DNA from: Bacteroidaceae bacterium
GTDB taxonomy: Bacteria > Bacteroidota > Bacteroidia > Bacteroidales > Bacteroidaceae
Reading direction: 5' to 3'
Assembly: GCA_017381015.1 (NCBI GenBank)
Contig: JAFOCV010000033.1
Span: 1-44,912, forward strand
DNA: 44,912 bases
Shown in pieces: positions 24,074 to 33,413 of the stretch (its first letter is position 1; each line of letters opens with the position of its first letter). A program made the translations under genes and the position numbers. The notes under the pieces are model-generated. The model had not been told where the DNA came from and did not search any database. It worked only from the letters and a program-made list of their open reading frames with translations.

Positions 24074-26416
24074 ATGATGAAAAAATTACTACTCCCCCTA
24101 TTCGTTTTAGCCCTTACTCTGTCTGCATGGGCTTCAAATCCCATGGAGAGCAATCGCCCAAAGACCTACAACATACTGGGTAGAGTGATAGACGACAATA
24201 CTCACGAGGCACTGATGGGCGCATGGGTACAACTGGTGGAAAAGAACATGCGTATCTCCACCAACACTGATGGTGCATACGTGATAGGAGGTCTGGAGTC
24301 GGGCAAGTACACCCTGCGAGTAACAATGATGGGCTATGAGACGAAGGAGCGACAACTGATTCTGGAGGATGAAGCCATCGTGATGGCCGACTTTTCATTG
24401 AAACTGACCGACAGAAGCATAGAGGAGGTGGTGGTATCTGCTAATCGCAACGAGGTGAAGCGATGCATGGCACCGGTGGTGGTGAGCGTTCTGAACAATA
24501 AGACGTTTGAGAATGTCAATGCCCCCGACCTGGCCAAATCGCTGAGCTACCAAACTGGTCTTCGCGTGGAAAACAATTGTCAGAACTGTGCCTTCCCTCA
24601 GGTAAGAATCAATGGCTTGGAAGGCCCATATTCTCAAATCCTCATCAACAGTCGCCCCGTGGTGAGTGCCTTGTCTGGAGTATATGGCCTGGAACAAATA
24701 CCGGTGAATATGATTGAACGTGTGGAGGTGGTTAGAGGTGGTGGCTCTGCCTTGTTTGGAGCCAACGCCGTTGGTGGCACTATTAACATCATCACCAAAG
24801 AGCCTACTCGCAATTCATTCTCCGTGAACACTCAGGTTTCAAACATGAACGGACAATCATGGGAGGAAACCATGGGAGCCAACGTATCCTACGTGTCCAA
24901 GAATCATAACTATGGAATAGCTCTATACGAGGCTTATCGTAACAGAAGTCCCTATGATGCTGATGGAGACGGATACTCAGAGGTGGGCAAGCTGGACATG
25001 AATACCTTTGGCCTTCGCACCTTCTATCGCCCCTCCAAGCGTAATGTCTTCAACCTGGAATATCATACCACCAACGAGTTTAGACGTGGTGGCAACAAGT
25101 TTGACATGGAGCCATTCAATACTGACATTACCGAACAGACAAAGCATGTGATCAATAGCGGTGGAGTTTCGTATGACCACTTCCTGCCCGGAGACCGCCA
25201 CAAACTGTCTGCCTATGTCTCTCTTCAACACATCCTGCGCAACAGTTACTACGGAGCACAACAAGACCCTGATGCCTATGGTAAGACAACGGACCTCACC
25301 TATGTATTGGGAACTACCTATAGCGGACGCTTCAACAAGGTACTCTTCTCTCCTGCCACACTGACGGCCGGCTTGGAATATCAGGCCAACTCCATGCACG
25401 ATGTAATGCAGGGCTACGGACGCGATATGCAACAGGACGTAAAAATTGGTGGTGCCTTCGTGCAAAACGAATGGGAGATGCGATACTTCACCCTCTTGGC
25501 TGGTTTTCGCCTGGACAAGCACAACCTCATAAAGAACGTAATCTTCAGCCCTCGCATAAATCTATTGTATCGTCCCAGCGAATCACTACAGACACGTCTG
25601 ACATGGTCCACTGGATTCAGAGCGCCACAAGCCTATGACGAAGACCTACATATTACTGCCGTGGGTGGCGAAGGAGTACTGATACAATTGGCCGAAGGAC
25701 TAAAGCCCGAACGCTCCAACAGCTTTAGCGGTTCTGTGGATTGGGCAACAAACATTGGGCACTGGAGTGCCAACTTTCTGGTGGAGGCATTCTACACCGA
25801 CCTGCGCAATGTGTTCGTACTGGAGAATATCGGAGTAGACGCTACGGGCAACACCCTGCAAGAGCGCCGCAACGGTAGCGGTGCGCGCGTATATGGTGTG
25901 AATCTTGATGCTAAAGTAGCCCATGGAAAGGACGTTTCACTACAAGCAGGTTTCACCTACCAGCGTAGCCGATATAAAGCCTATGAGGCGTGGAGCGAAA
26001 ACCCCAACGTAGCACCCACACGCAATATGCCCCGAACTCCTGATTGCTATGGTTACTTTACACTCACCACGGCTCCCTTCCGTCGCTTCGAGGCCTCTCT
26101 CTCTGGCGTTTACACCGGCAGAATGTACGTTCCGCACTTTGCTCCTGCCGCTGGCGATGTTCCTGCGGATTATCCCTATTCCTACATCAGCGAAGACGAA
26201 ATGGTGCATACGCCCGACTTCTTTGATTTCAACATCAAACTCAATTACACATTCGATATTGACGATGATATCAAACTGCAATTGAATGCTGGTGTGCAAA
26301 ACATCTTCAATGCCTTTCAGAAAGACATAGACCAGGGTGGCTATCGTGACTCGGGTTACTTTTACGGCCCCACATCGCCACGCACCTATTTCATTGGTCT
26401 CAAGATTTCGCACTAA
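24074..26416 (+). CDS. TonB-dependent outer-membrane receptor
   Basis: The 780-residue product has a signal peptide (MMKKLLLPLFVLALTLSAWA), a carboxypeptidase-regulatory-like domain at about residues 32-108 (NILGRVIDDNTHEALMGA), a plug domain at about 120-230 (IEEVVVSANRNEV, then EQIPVNMIERVEVVRGGG and NAVGGTINIITKEP), and a 22-strand-type barrel ending at TYFIGLKISH. NNCQNCAFPQVRINGLEGP with two cysteines is characteristic of a Bacteroidetes receptor group. The likely cargo is a metal complex or cofactor such as cobalamin; no SusD partner is present. A TTG at 24062 is a weaker alternative start. A terminator follows. Confidence 0.93.
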   Translation: MMKKLLLPLFVLALTLSAWASNPMESNRPKTYNILGRVIDDNTHEALMGAWVQLVEKNMRISTNTDGAYVIGGLESGKYTLRVTMMGYETKERQLILEDEAIVMADFSLKLTDRSIEEVVVSANRNEVKRCMAPVVVSVLNNKTFENVNAPDLAKSLSYQTGLRVENNCQNCAFPQVRINGLEGPYSQILINSRPVVSALSGVYGLEQIPVNMIERVEVVRGGGSALFGANAVGGTINIITKEPTRNSFSVNTQVSNMNGQSWEETMGANVSYVSKNHNYGIALYEAYRNRSPYDADGDGYSEVGKLDMNTFGLRTFYRPSKRNVFNLEYHTTNEFRRGGNKFDMEPFNTDITEQTKHVINSGGVSYDHFLPGDRHKLSAYVSLQHILRNSYYGAQQDPDAYGKTTDLTYVLGTTYSGRFNKVLFSPATLTAGLEYQANSMHDVMQGYGRDMQQDVKIGGAFVQNEWEMRYFTLLAGFRLDKHNLIKNVIFSPRINLLYRPSESLQTRLTWSTGFRAPQAYDEDLHITAVGGEGVLIQLAEGLKPERSNSFSGSVDWATNIGHWSANFLVEAFYTDLRNVFVLENIGVDATGNTLQERRNGSGARVYGVNLDAKVAHGKDVSLQAGFTYQRSRYKAYEAWSENPNVAPTRNMPRTPDCYGYFTLTTAPFRRFEASLSGVYTGRMYVPHFAPAAGDVPADYPYSYISEDEMVHTPDFFDFNIKLNYTFDIDDDIKLQLNAGVQNIFNAFQKDIDQGGYRDSGYFYGPTSPRTYFIGLKISH

Positions 26417-26445
26417 TTCTATCTGAATCCTGTCTACACATAGTA

Positions 26446-26498
26446 CTGCCATAGATAGACGCCTTTCTCCTGATTTCGGGATGGTCTATCTATGGCAG
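26446..26498. terminator. Bidirectional stem-loop between convergent genes
   Basis: A perfect 14-bp inverted repeat CTGCCATAGATAGA / TCTATCTATGGCAG separates the TonB receptor gene from the convergent OMP gene. A short TTTCCTTT follows on the plus strand. Confidence 0.75.
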
Positions 26499-26527
26499 TT
26501 TCCTTTGGACTAAGGATAAAGAGATGG

Positions 26528-29500
26528 CTAGCGCTTCTGGGGTTCCTTGTTGAAACGATACACTACATGCAAGAGAGCATAGCGTGGCATCACGGAGGTG
26601 AAAGTCTCGGTACGTCCCTGTGCATTGATGGTGCGTGTCACATTGGAAAGTTGGCCTAGGATGTCAAAGCCATCAAACATTACCAACAGGCTACCCTTGA
26701 AGAAGGGACGCGAGAGGCGAGCATTCCATACCCAATCCGTGGTATTTAGGCGCACATCGGCATATCCGCTACGAGTATATAGACTAAAGTCCGTATTGAG
26801 GTCTATCTGCCATGGTAGTTTCAGTGTTGCAGAGAGTGTGGTGCGCGAGGTCAGTGCACTGAAGTCTGTAAAATCTGTGCGCTCGCTAGTAAGACGCTCC
26901 CATGTGGGTTGGCACGTGATTTCGAAATGTTGTTTTCCAAAATCGGCTTTAAAACTGGGAGCTACAGATATAGCCAAGCGATGCACTCGTGAGAGGCTAG
27001 GACTTATGGCACCATCCACTCCCACGAGGTCTACATTCTGGCTGTATGTAGCAGAGAGAGGGATGTCGAGATTTTGTTTCTTAGCCACGCCAAAGTCTTT
27101 ATGGAAGGTATACTCACCCGTAGTATTCCAATTACCATTAACATTCTCTGGTCGGTAGGTGCGCACACCAGTATGGGTGTCATACACATATCCCATTGCT
27201 ATGGCATTGTATATGGTTCTGTATTCCCAACTGAAACGATGAAGAGTCTGTTTACTTCTGTACGTAGCATTTAGTTTAATGGAGGGGGTCAGAGTTGCAC
27301 GCAGTTGTGGATTGCCTAGACGAATATTCATAGGGTCGGAATCGTCACGCATGTCTATACGTTGCTCTAGTGAGGGCAAGGTTCTGTCTAAGCCGAGATT
27401 CAAACTAACTTGATGCCCTCCATTTAAGTTGAGAGCTGTCATACTACCCATATACATGGACAAGCCAGTACGATTGAGCGTAGTGTCTATTCTGCCTCGC
27501 AGATAGTCCATATGCTCTTGGTTAAGGGTAATATGGCCATCAAATAGTGTCCATACATACCCATAGGAGCCTTTATTGAACTGATAACCTAGATTGAGAA
27601 ATAGCTTGTGACTATTGTTGGTGTGTCTGCTAGTATAACTATTGTCTTTATCGAATACCTGCTGATACTCGCTGACTGAGGGCAACTGATTGATATCCGT
27701 AAGCACACTATCCAACTGATGCAAGAGAAATAGTGAAGAATTGCTATGCTGGTGCTGATGCTTGAATGTATAGGTGGTCATCAGCTGACGCCAACCTTCT
27801 CCCAAAGGTATTGTGTAACTGGCTCTGACGTTGAAGCCACCATCACGCATGGGATGATTGTTGCGATACTGATGATGATATAGAGCAGGTTGCTGTTGAT
27901 AACCGTAGTTAACGCTCTGGTAGTCGAACGAGTGCTCATTGCGGTCGGCATAATCTATTGTGGCTCCCAGACGGATGCTTTCGTTGCTATTAGGTATTTT
28001 GATTACAGCACTGGTATTGAACGAGCCATTCACGGCATATCCATCGCCCATGCCTTTCTGCAAGACTCTATTGATTAGCGTGTCGCGCAGATTTACTCGC
28101 AAAGAGGCTGGTGAATAGATATCGTCCAACAACTGACGGCTGACTCCAGCTATTGGAGCGCTGAATGTGGCAGAAGCCATGCTACTAGCATGATTGAACA
28201 GATGATAATTGAGGTTGTAACTAAAGCTCCAACTAACCGACTTTGTAGAGAAGGAAAAACTCTGATTGGCAGAGACACGCAGGTCCTCATTCTTATTCTC
28301 ATCAAAGCGATAATCGTAGGTATCACCTGTGGGAAGATAATTTTGCTGTACCGTGTGAATATCCCCCTTGGTGGTTTGATAATTGATGGAAGCGTTACCT
28401 CTGGTATTCCAACGCTTATTGCGGTCGCTCACATAGAAGTCTATATCGGCACGCTCTGTTCTGCGCAAGTCGGTGGTAGTGCCACGTTGCCAATTATCGT
28501 TGCTACCAGGACGTGAAGAATCGTCCAGATTGTTGGCATTGGCAATGATGGCAATGTGTGAAAAATCAGTATGGCGCATAGCAAACAGTCGTGCCAGGTA
28601 TCTCTCTGAGGTACCACCACCTGCTTCTAAATTAGCTATCCATCCTATCATGTATTCTTTCTTCAGACGCACATCAATGACATAGCGTTGCGAGGCTCTG
28701 TCCTTAATGCCGAGCCACTCATTTTCTTCAGTTTGCTTGTCATACACTGCAATGTCCTTCACTGTATATGCTGGTAGATTTTCCAGCATTAGACGTCGGT
28801 CCTTACTGAAAAACTCCTTACCATTGAGCAGAAGGTCATTGACAAACTTGCCATTATGATAGATACGTCCGTCCGACTTCATCTCTATACCTGGCAGTTG
28901 TTGCAATAGAGCATCTAGCATTGACCCTTCAGCCAGGACAAAGGCATCTGCGTTATATATAATAGTATCACCCTTGTAGTAGAATTTGACTCTAGATGCT
29001 GTAACGGTCAGTTCTTGCATCATCTTGGAGGGAATTTCTGGTACTAGATAAAATGGCGGCAATGCCTTTGAGTATTCACGCTTGCCCACATGCTCTATGG
29101 TATAGTCAACGTAGGCTGTTTTGAAGCCCTCTTGCGTAATGCGAAATATGTATTTGGCTGGCTCAGAGGGAACGGAGAAGGAAAACTCGCTCGTTTCCCA
29201 CATAAACTTATCGTCTGCCGCACCATAAAACTTGCGATGCGCTTCCGTCTGCTCAATCACACTACTGTCTGTTGCCAGCAACTGCACCGTGGCACCTATG
29301 ATATCATGATGGCCACGAATATCCTGTACCAAGCCCTCGAGCACCAACATACGCTGGGAAGCATTCTTGGCCTGCACATAAATATCCTTGTCCTGCACCT
29401 TGACCTTGGCATCAAGGTTCTTACAAATCTTTCTGACGGCAGCGAGTGCATCTTTCTCATCAACATTGGCCGTTACGGCAATATTCTCCAAGCCATCGGA

Positions 29501-29644
29501 CAGGATGGAGATGGTATACTCCGTTTGGCTCTGTTCAATAGTGCGCAGAGCTTCGGTGAGCGGAGTGTTGCTGAACTCATGCAGTATCTGGGCGTGAAGG
29601 AATGTGGCGGTAAGGGCAAAGAGGAATAGGAATAATCGTTTCAT
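26528..29644 (-). CDS. Outer-membrane beta-barrel protein with N-terminal STN domain
   Basis: This 1038-residue protein has a signal peptide (MKRLFLFLFALTATFLHA), an STN/secretin-TonB short N-terminal domain at about residues 20-92 (HEFSNTPLTEALRTIEQ, then VDEKDALAAVRKICKNL), a beta-sandwich carboxypeptidase-like domain at about 105-215, and a plug-like region (LLQQLPGIEMKSDGRIYHNG near residue 246). A long barrel follows. STN domains of FecA-type transducers contact the anti-sigma factor in the periplasm. It overlaps the anti-sigma gene by 4 bp and is the last gene of the sigma operon, so a signal-transducing role is likely. The ligand is unknown. Confidence 0.88.
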   Translation of the reverse strand: MKRLFLFLFALTATFLHAQILHEFSNTPLTEALRTIEQSQTEYTISILSDGLENIAVTANVDEKDALAAVRKICKNLDAKVKVQDKDIYVQAKNASQRMLVLEGLVQDIRGHHDIIGATVQLLATDSSVIEQTEAHRKFYGAADDKFMWETSEFSFSVPSEPAKYIFRITQEGFKTAYVDYTIEHVGKREYSKALPPFYLVPEIPSKMMQELTVTASRVKFYYKGDTIIYNADAFVLAEGSMLDALLQQLPGIEMKSDGRIYHNGKFVNDLLLNGKEFFSKDRRLMLENLPAYTVKDIAVYDKQTEENEWLGIKDRASQRYVIDVRLKKEYMIGWIANLEAGGGTSERYLARLFAMRHTDFSHIAIIANANNLDDSSRPGSNDNWQRGTTTDLRRTERADIDFYVSDRNKRWNTRGNASINYQTTKGDIHTVQQNYLPTGDTYDYRFDENKNEDLRVSANQSFSFSTKSVSWSFSYNLNYHLFNHASSMASATFSAPIAGVSRQLLDDIYSPASLRVNLRDTLINRVLQKGMGDGYAVNGSFNTSAVIKIPNSNESIRLGATIDYADRNEHSFDYQSVNYGYQQQPALYHHQYRNNHPMRDGGFNVRASYTIPLGEGWRQLMTTYTFKHQHQHSNSSLFLLHQLDSVLTDINQLPSVSEYQQVFDKDNSYTSRHTNNSHKLFLNLGYQFNKGSYGYVWTLFDGHITLNQEHMDYLRGRIDTTLNRTGLSMYMGSMTALNLNGGHQVSLNLGLDRTLPSLEQRIDMRDDSDPMNIRLGNPQLRATLTPSIKLNATYRSKQTLHRFSWEYRTIYNAIAMGYVYDTHTGVRTYRPENVNGNWNTTGEYTFHKDFGVAKKQNLDIPLSATYSQNVDLVGVDGAISPSLSRVHRLAISVAPSFKADFGKQHFEITCQPTWERLTSERTDFTDFSALTSRTTLSATLKLPWQIDLNTDFSLYTRSGYADVRLNTTDWVWNARLSRPFFKGSLLVMFDGFDILGQLSNVTRTINAQGRTETFTSVMPRYALLHVVYRFNKEPQKR

Positions 29645-30228
29645 GGCTTATCCTCCTCTACTTCTACGACCTCAATATGAATTGTATCCTGGTTGACAGA
29701 CAGGAGCAAGCCATCAAACATATTCATCTTCTGGATGAAGTGGGAGATACCCTTGCTGGGGTGCCAGGTGATGTAGAACTTCATACTCTTGGCAGCCTTG
29801 TCGTTATAGTTCACGGACAAATGGTAATGTGATGCAACCTTGGCAAGAATGCTGTCGAGTGTGGTGTTTTCGAAGTGAACTGGTGAAATAACCTTTGTGG
29901 TTGACTTTGGTTCCGACACAACCGCATTCTCCACCGTTTCTGCCTTCTTGGCAGCTCGTCTCTGCACTATATTTACCGTGGCAAAGGCAGTAACCGACAC
30001 CAGGAGAATGCCCACGAATACCGCTGCAATCTTGCGCATAGAGGAGTACCAGCGAGTGGGCTTTCCAGCATGGGTGCGCTGTGATAGTTTTGCTTCAAAT
30101 TCCTGCCATGCAGCATCTACATCGGGCTCTTTGTCCAATTGAGTCATCACGCTCTCCAATTGAGACTCGGTATATTGCTCCGGGTGCTCTTGCATGTCGC
30201 GAAAGAGTTTCTTGTTGGGAGTAGACAT
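29641..30228 (-). CDS. Short FecR-like anti-sigma factor (DUF4974-type C-terminus)
   Basis: The 195-residue product has a cytoplasmic N-terminal part (1-64), one membrane helix at about 66-88 (KIAAVFVGILLVSVTAFAT), and a periplasmic C-terminus at about 112-190 (PVHFENTTLDSILAKVASHYHLSV and onward) resembling DUF4974, the domain found after FecR in Bacteroidetes anti-sigma factors. The central FecR domain seen in the usual 300-plus-residue proteins is missing. It follows the sigma gene by 4 bp and overlaps the OMP gene by 4 bp, so the three are surely one operon. It should hold the sigma factor inactive until the OMP signals. Confidence 0.85.
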   Translation of the reverse strand: MSTPNKKLFRDMQEHPEQYTESQLESVMTQLDKEPDVDAAWQEFEAKLSQRTHAGKPTRWYSSMRKIAAVFVGILLVSVTAFATVNIVQRRAAKKAETVENAVVSEPKSTTKVISPVHFENTTLDSILAKVASHYHLSVNYNDKAAKSMKFYITWHPSKGISHFIQKMNMFDGLLLSVNQDTIHIEVVEVEEDKP

Positions 30229-30232
30229 AAAC

Positions 30233-30709
30233 TTAACTTTTAAGATGTTTCTTAATTGAATTTAGGACGCGAGAAAGATGTTTCCAAACAGCCACACGAC
30301 TGATACCTTCTACTGCAGCAATCTCTTCATAACTGCAACCGTAAGAATATCGCATACGAAAGATACGCTGGTCCTGCTCCGTAAAGCACGAAGCCACATA
30401 TTCTTCAATGTCAGCGAGGCGTTCGTCCTCGGCAGAGGTTGCTACCTGGTGCTCACTGCTGATGAATTGCTCTGCCTGATGCTTTATCTCCTCATGCCTG
30501 ATGCGCTTGAAACACTGATTGCGAACACTCGTCAGCAAATAATGTTCGGTCGTGTCGGGCAGAAGCATAGCATCCCCCTGAAGCAAGTTGGCAAAGACAT
30601 CGCTGACCACATCCTTGCTCTCCTGCTCATCAAGAAGAATACTATATGCCACCCTGTACATCTTGGCATAGTGTTGCTTGAATAGCTGTTGTATATAAAC
30701 TCTTTTCAT
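30233..30709 (-). CDS. ECF-type RNA polymerase sigma factor
   Basis: The 158-residue product has a sigma-70 region 2 at about residues 8-75 (FKQHYAKMYRVAYSILLDEQESKDVVSDVFANLL) and a region 4 helix-turn-helix at about 105-155 (QRIFRMRYSYGCSYEEIAAVEGISRVAVWKHLSRVL). It lacks region 3, as ECF factors do. It heads an operon with an anti-sigma factor and an STN-domain OMP, the layout of FecI/FecR/FecA-type cell-surface signalling. A TAATTTTG at 30789-30782 may be its -7 element, but no -33 was found. Confidence 0.94.
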   Translation of the reverse strand: MKRVYIQQLFKQHYAKMYRVAYSILLDEQESKDVVSDVFANLLQGDAMLLPDTTEHYLLTSVRNQCFKRIRHEEIKHQAEQFISSEHQVATSAEDERLADIEEYVASCFTEQDQRIFRMRYSYGCSYEEIAAVEGISRVAVWKHLSRVLNSIKKHLKS

Positions 30710-30876
30710 ACGTCTCTATATCATATACCATTCAGAAGGATTAAATGTTAACCCCAACAAGCATATTTCTATTTTTCGGCACAAAATTAAGAAAAAAATC
30801 AAGAAGGAATCTGTTCCTACGTTCACAAAGCATTGTTTCTGCTTTGCTATCAGCATATATGAAAAATACCAATCAT
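30710..30876 (-). promoter_or_regulatory. Upstream region of the sigma operon
   Basis: About 165 bp of AT-rich DNA. On the minus strand TAATTTTG at 30789-30782 matches the -7 consensus, giving a leader of about 65 nt. No TTTG lies at the right distance. No other feature was seen. Confidence 0.35.
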
Positions 30877-31256
30877 CCCTTCCCACCCCCTTAGATTACA
30901 CTAAAACCTAGATTTTGGCACTTCCCAACCCCTTGGATTCTACTAAAACCTAGATTTTGACTCTTACCAACCCCTCGGATTACACTAAAACCTAGATTTT
31001 GGCACTTCCCAACCCCTTGGATTACACTAAAACCTAGATTTTGACTCTTACCAACCCCTTGAATTACACTAAAACCTAGATTTTGACACTTCCCAACCCC
31101 TTGGATTACACTAAAACCTAGATTTTAACACTTCCCAACCCCTTGGATTTCACTAAAACCTAGATTTTGGCACTTCCCAACCCCTTGGATTACACTAAAA
31201 CCTAGATTTTGGCACTTCCCAACCCCTCGGATTACGCTAAAACCTAGATTTTAATA
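30877..31256. repeat. 42-bp tandem array, nine highly similar units
   Basis: CCTAGATTTT recurs at 30907, 30949, 30991, 31033, 31075, 31117, 31159, 31201 and 31243, always 42 bp apart. The unit is roughly TTGGATTACACTAAAA, then CCTAGATTTTGGCACTTCCC, then AACCCC. Units differ at a few positions only (for example ggcacttcc or gactcttac), so this array is younger or better homogenised than the others. Stop codons interrupt every long frame. Confidence 0.95.
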
Positions 31257-31510
31257 GTCCTTCATGATAAAGGTGTCTTGACTAAAGCCAAAGTGAATAT
31301 ATTCCCATGCCTCCTGTCTTCGACCGGAAAAACGAGAAAAAGAAAAGGAGAGCCGCAATGGTTCTCCTTCCAATATTATAGTAGTGGAATCATATTTCAT
31401 AAGTAATTCGCACCTCAGTTCCCCCTACTCTTTTTACCTTTTAGAGAGGAGACAAATCCTTAAAGTATTTCCTCCAAGGGGAATAAAGTAAATAGAGGCG
31501 CCTAGAAGAA
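31257..31510. other. Spacer between 42-bp array and folE
   Basis: About 250 bp without a gene. A hairpin GGAGAGCC-gcaat-GGTTCTCC lies at about 31348-31368, followed by AT-rich sequence, and may act as a terminator or processing site downstream of folE. Nothing else was recognised. Confidence 0.4.
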
Positions 31511-32101
31511 TCAATTGCGCATTCTGATTAAGGAGAGAAATTCTTCGCGAGTTTTAGCTTGATTGAATGCTCCGCAGAAGTCGCTGGTAGTTGTGATACT
31601 ACCTTGTTTCTCCACACCACGCATCTGCATGCACATATGCTGAGCTTCTATAACCACCATCACGCCTTGTGGATGCAAAGCCTCGTGAATGGCTTCTCTG
31701 ATTTGCTTGGTGAGTCTCTCCTGAAGCTGCAATCTATGGCTGAAGACATCCACTACGCGTGGAATCTTGCTCAGGCCCGTTACCTCGCCATTGGGAATGT
31801 ATGCCACATGCACACGACCGTAGAATGGCAACATGTGATGTTCACACAAGGAATAGAAATTAATATCCTTGACGATGACCATCTGATTACATCCCTCCTC
31901 ATGAAAGATGGCTCCTCGGAGTATGGCCACAGGGTCTTGATTGTAGCCACGCGTTAAGTCTGTCATGGCGCGTGCCACTCTGAGAGGTGTTCGTTGCAAT
32001 CCCTCTCTATTGGGGTCCTCGCCCAAGAGTTCCAAAATACGAGTTATGTGCTGCTGAATCTCCTGCTGTGCTGGTGTTAGGCTCTTCTCTTCTGAGTTCA
32101 T
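31511..32101 (-). CDS. folE: GTP cyclohydrolase I
   Basis: This 196-residue enzyme converts GTP to 7,8-dihydroneopterin triphosphate at the start of folate synthesis. Visible family features are [19 protein letters not shown] near residue 23, the zinc-binding [20 protein letters not shown] near residue 85, [23 protein letters not shown] near 113, and [17 protein letters not shown] near 153. Length is typical. The start at 32101 gives the normal N-terminus, so the first 32 codons lie inside the 3' end of the SPOR gene in another frame (95-bp overlap). Translational coupling to the SPOR gene is likely. Confidence 0.96.
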   Translation of the reverse strand: MNSEEKSLTPAQQEIQQHITRILELLGEDPNREGLQRTPLRVARAMTDLTRGYNQDPVAILRGAIFHEEGCNQMVIVKDINFYSLCEHHMLPFYGRVHVAYIPNGEVTGLSKIPRVVDVFSHRLQLQERLTKQIREAIHEALHPQGVMVVIEAQHMCMQMRGVEKQGSITTTSDFCGAFNQAKTREEFLSLIRMRN

Positions 32102-32510
32102 CTTCTCTAATATTAATCTTGCTCTTCACAATGATGGCCTTGGGGAAACGACCAGTTTCGCGCATAGTGGTCAAGAGTTCCATAGCTTCTTCGCGTGTCT
32201 GGAAATCACCCACTCGGCAGGTCCATCGTGGTGAAGAAAAGGTGGTATAAACGGGGAGGTCTTCAAACCATATCTTTACCTTTTCTGCCATCTTGATAGC
32301 ATCTTGTTTGGATTTCTGATTGTTACCTCCGTAGTATACCTGTACACGAAATCCATTTACTCGAATACGCTTGACAGGCACACTGTCCTGCTTAGCTTTG
32401 AGCATGGAGCTATCGCTCTGTGCACCGAAAGAGATGCTGTCCTGCTGTGCCATAGCATATGTTACGGACAATACAGCAATGAGCACTGATAGAAAAAAGC
32501 GTTTCTTCAT
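32007..32510 (-). CDS. Exported SPOR-domain protein
   Basis: The 167-residue product has a signal peptide ([21 protein letters not shown]), a short low-complexity linker, and a SPOR domain at about residues 50-125 ([35 protein letters not shown] and [12 protein letters not shown]). SPOR domains bind denuded peptidoglycan, often at division sites. The last 35 residues are polar and unstructured and overlap folE by 95 bp in a different frame. The frame may have been extended by loss of an earlier stop codon. It lies 121 bp downstream of tpiA, with hairpins in between. Confidence 0.85.
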   Translation of the reverse strand: MKKRFFLSVLIAVLSVTYAMAQQDSISFGAQSDSSMLKAKQDSVPVKRIRVNGFRVQVYYGGNNQKSKQDAIKMAEKVKIWFEDLPVYTTFSSPRWTCRVGDFQTREEAMELLTTMRETGRFPKAIIVKSKINIREDELRREEPNTSTAGDSAAHNSYFGTLGRGPQ

Positions 32511-32544
32511 AAATGGATCTTAAAGGTTTGTTATTTGATATTTT

Positions 32545-32595
32545 GTTTCCGCAGGAAACTCCCCCTCTATGTTATATAAGAGGAGAATGTTTCCT
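32545..32595 (-). promoter_or_regulatory. Mutually exclusive stem-loops between tpiA and the SPOR gene
   Basis: GTTTCC (32545-32550), GGAAAC (32554-32559) and GTTTCC (32589-32594) can pair in two exclusive ways. The larger hairpin also pairs CCTCT (32564-32568) with AGAGG (32579-32583). This may be an attenuator or a stability hairpin. Confidence 0.45.
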
Positions 32596-32631
32596 ACGGT
32601 TATAGAGTGTTTGATATAGTGTTTCTATATC

Positions 32632-33390
32632 TTAGTTCCAAGCGTCGATAATGCCCTTGAAGTCGTCAGCCTTCAATGAAGCGCCACCAATCAAGCCACC
32701 ATCGATGTTGGGCTTGCCAAATAGCTCGGGAGCGTTGCTAGCCTTGCAAGAACCACCATAAAGGATGCTTGTCTCGTCAGCTACCTCAGCACCATAAACC
32801 TCAGCTACGCAAGAACGGATGTAAGCGTGAATCTCTTCTGCCTGCTCAGCGGTAGCAGTCTTACCAGTACCGATAGCCCAGATGGGTTCGTATGCGATAA
32901 CTACGTTCTTCCACTGCTCAGCAGTTAGGTGGAATACGCTACCAGCCAACTCTGCCTTACATACAGCCTCCTGCTTGTTAGCTTCGCGCTCTTCCAAGCT
33001 CTCACCGATGCAGAAGATAACCTTCAAACCGTTAGCCAAAGCCAAGTCAACCTTCTCCTTCAAAATCTCGGGAGTCTCGTGATAGTATTCACGACGCTCT
33101 GAGTGACCCAAAATAACGTACTCAGCGCCAGTGCTCTTTACCATAGAAGCGCTAACCTCGCCAGTGTAAGCACCGCTCTCCTTGTCGGCACAGTTCTCTG
33201 CACTAACAGCAATAACGCTATCCTTTAGCAACTCGCTAACGGTTGCCAAGTGAATGAAAGGAGTACCGATGATAACATCACAATTGGGCTTCTGGGCAGC
33301 CAACATCTCCTTCAATTCTGTAGCCAAAGCTACACCTTCCTGCAGGCTCTTGTTCATCTTCCAGTTACCTGCTACAATGTGCTTTCTCAT
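32632..33390 (-). CDS. tpiA: Triosephosphate isomerase
   Basis: This 252-residue TIM-barrel enzyme interconverts dihydroxyacetone phosphate and glyceraldehyde-3-phosphate in glycolysis. It shows GNWKMNK with the catalytic Lys11, [15 protein letters not shown] near residue 90 with the catalytic His, [17 protein letters not shown] near residue 162 with the catalytic Glu, and the phosphate-binding [11 protein letters not shown] and GLIGGASLK near the C-terminus. Length is standard. It follows the DoxX-like gene after 23 bp and belongs to a five-gene minus-strand run. Confidence 0.97.
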   Translation of the reverse strand: MRKHIVAGNWKMNKSLQEGVALATELKEMLAAQKPNCDVIIGTPFIHLATVSELLKDSVIAVSAENCADKESGAYTGEVSASMVKSTGAEYVILGHSERREYYHETPEILKEKVDLALANGLKVIFCIGESLEEREANKQEAVCKAELAGSVFHLTAEQWKNVVIAYEPIWAIGTGKTATAEQAEEIHAYIRSCVAEVYGAEVADETSILYGGSCKASNAPELFGKPNIDGGLIGGASLKADDFKGIIDAWN

Positions 33391-33413
33391 TTGTTGAAAA
33401 CTTTTTAATTGGT

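Noticed and set aside
30877-31256. CRISPR array
   Set aside because: The whole 42-bp unit is repeated with no unique spacers, and no cas genes are present.
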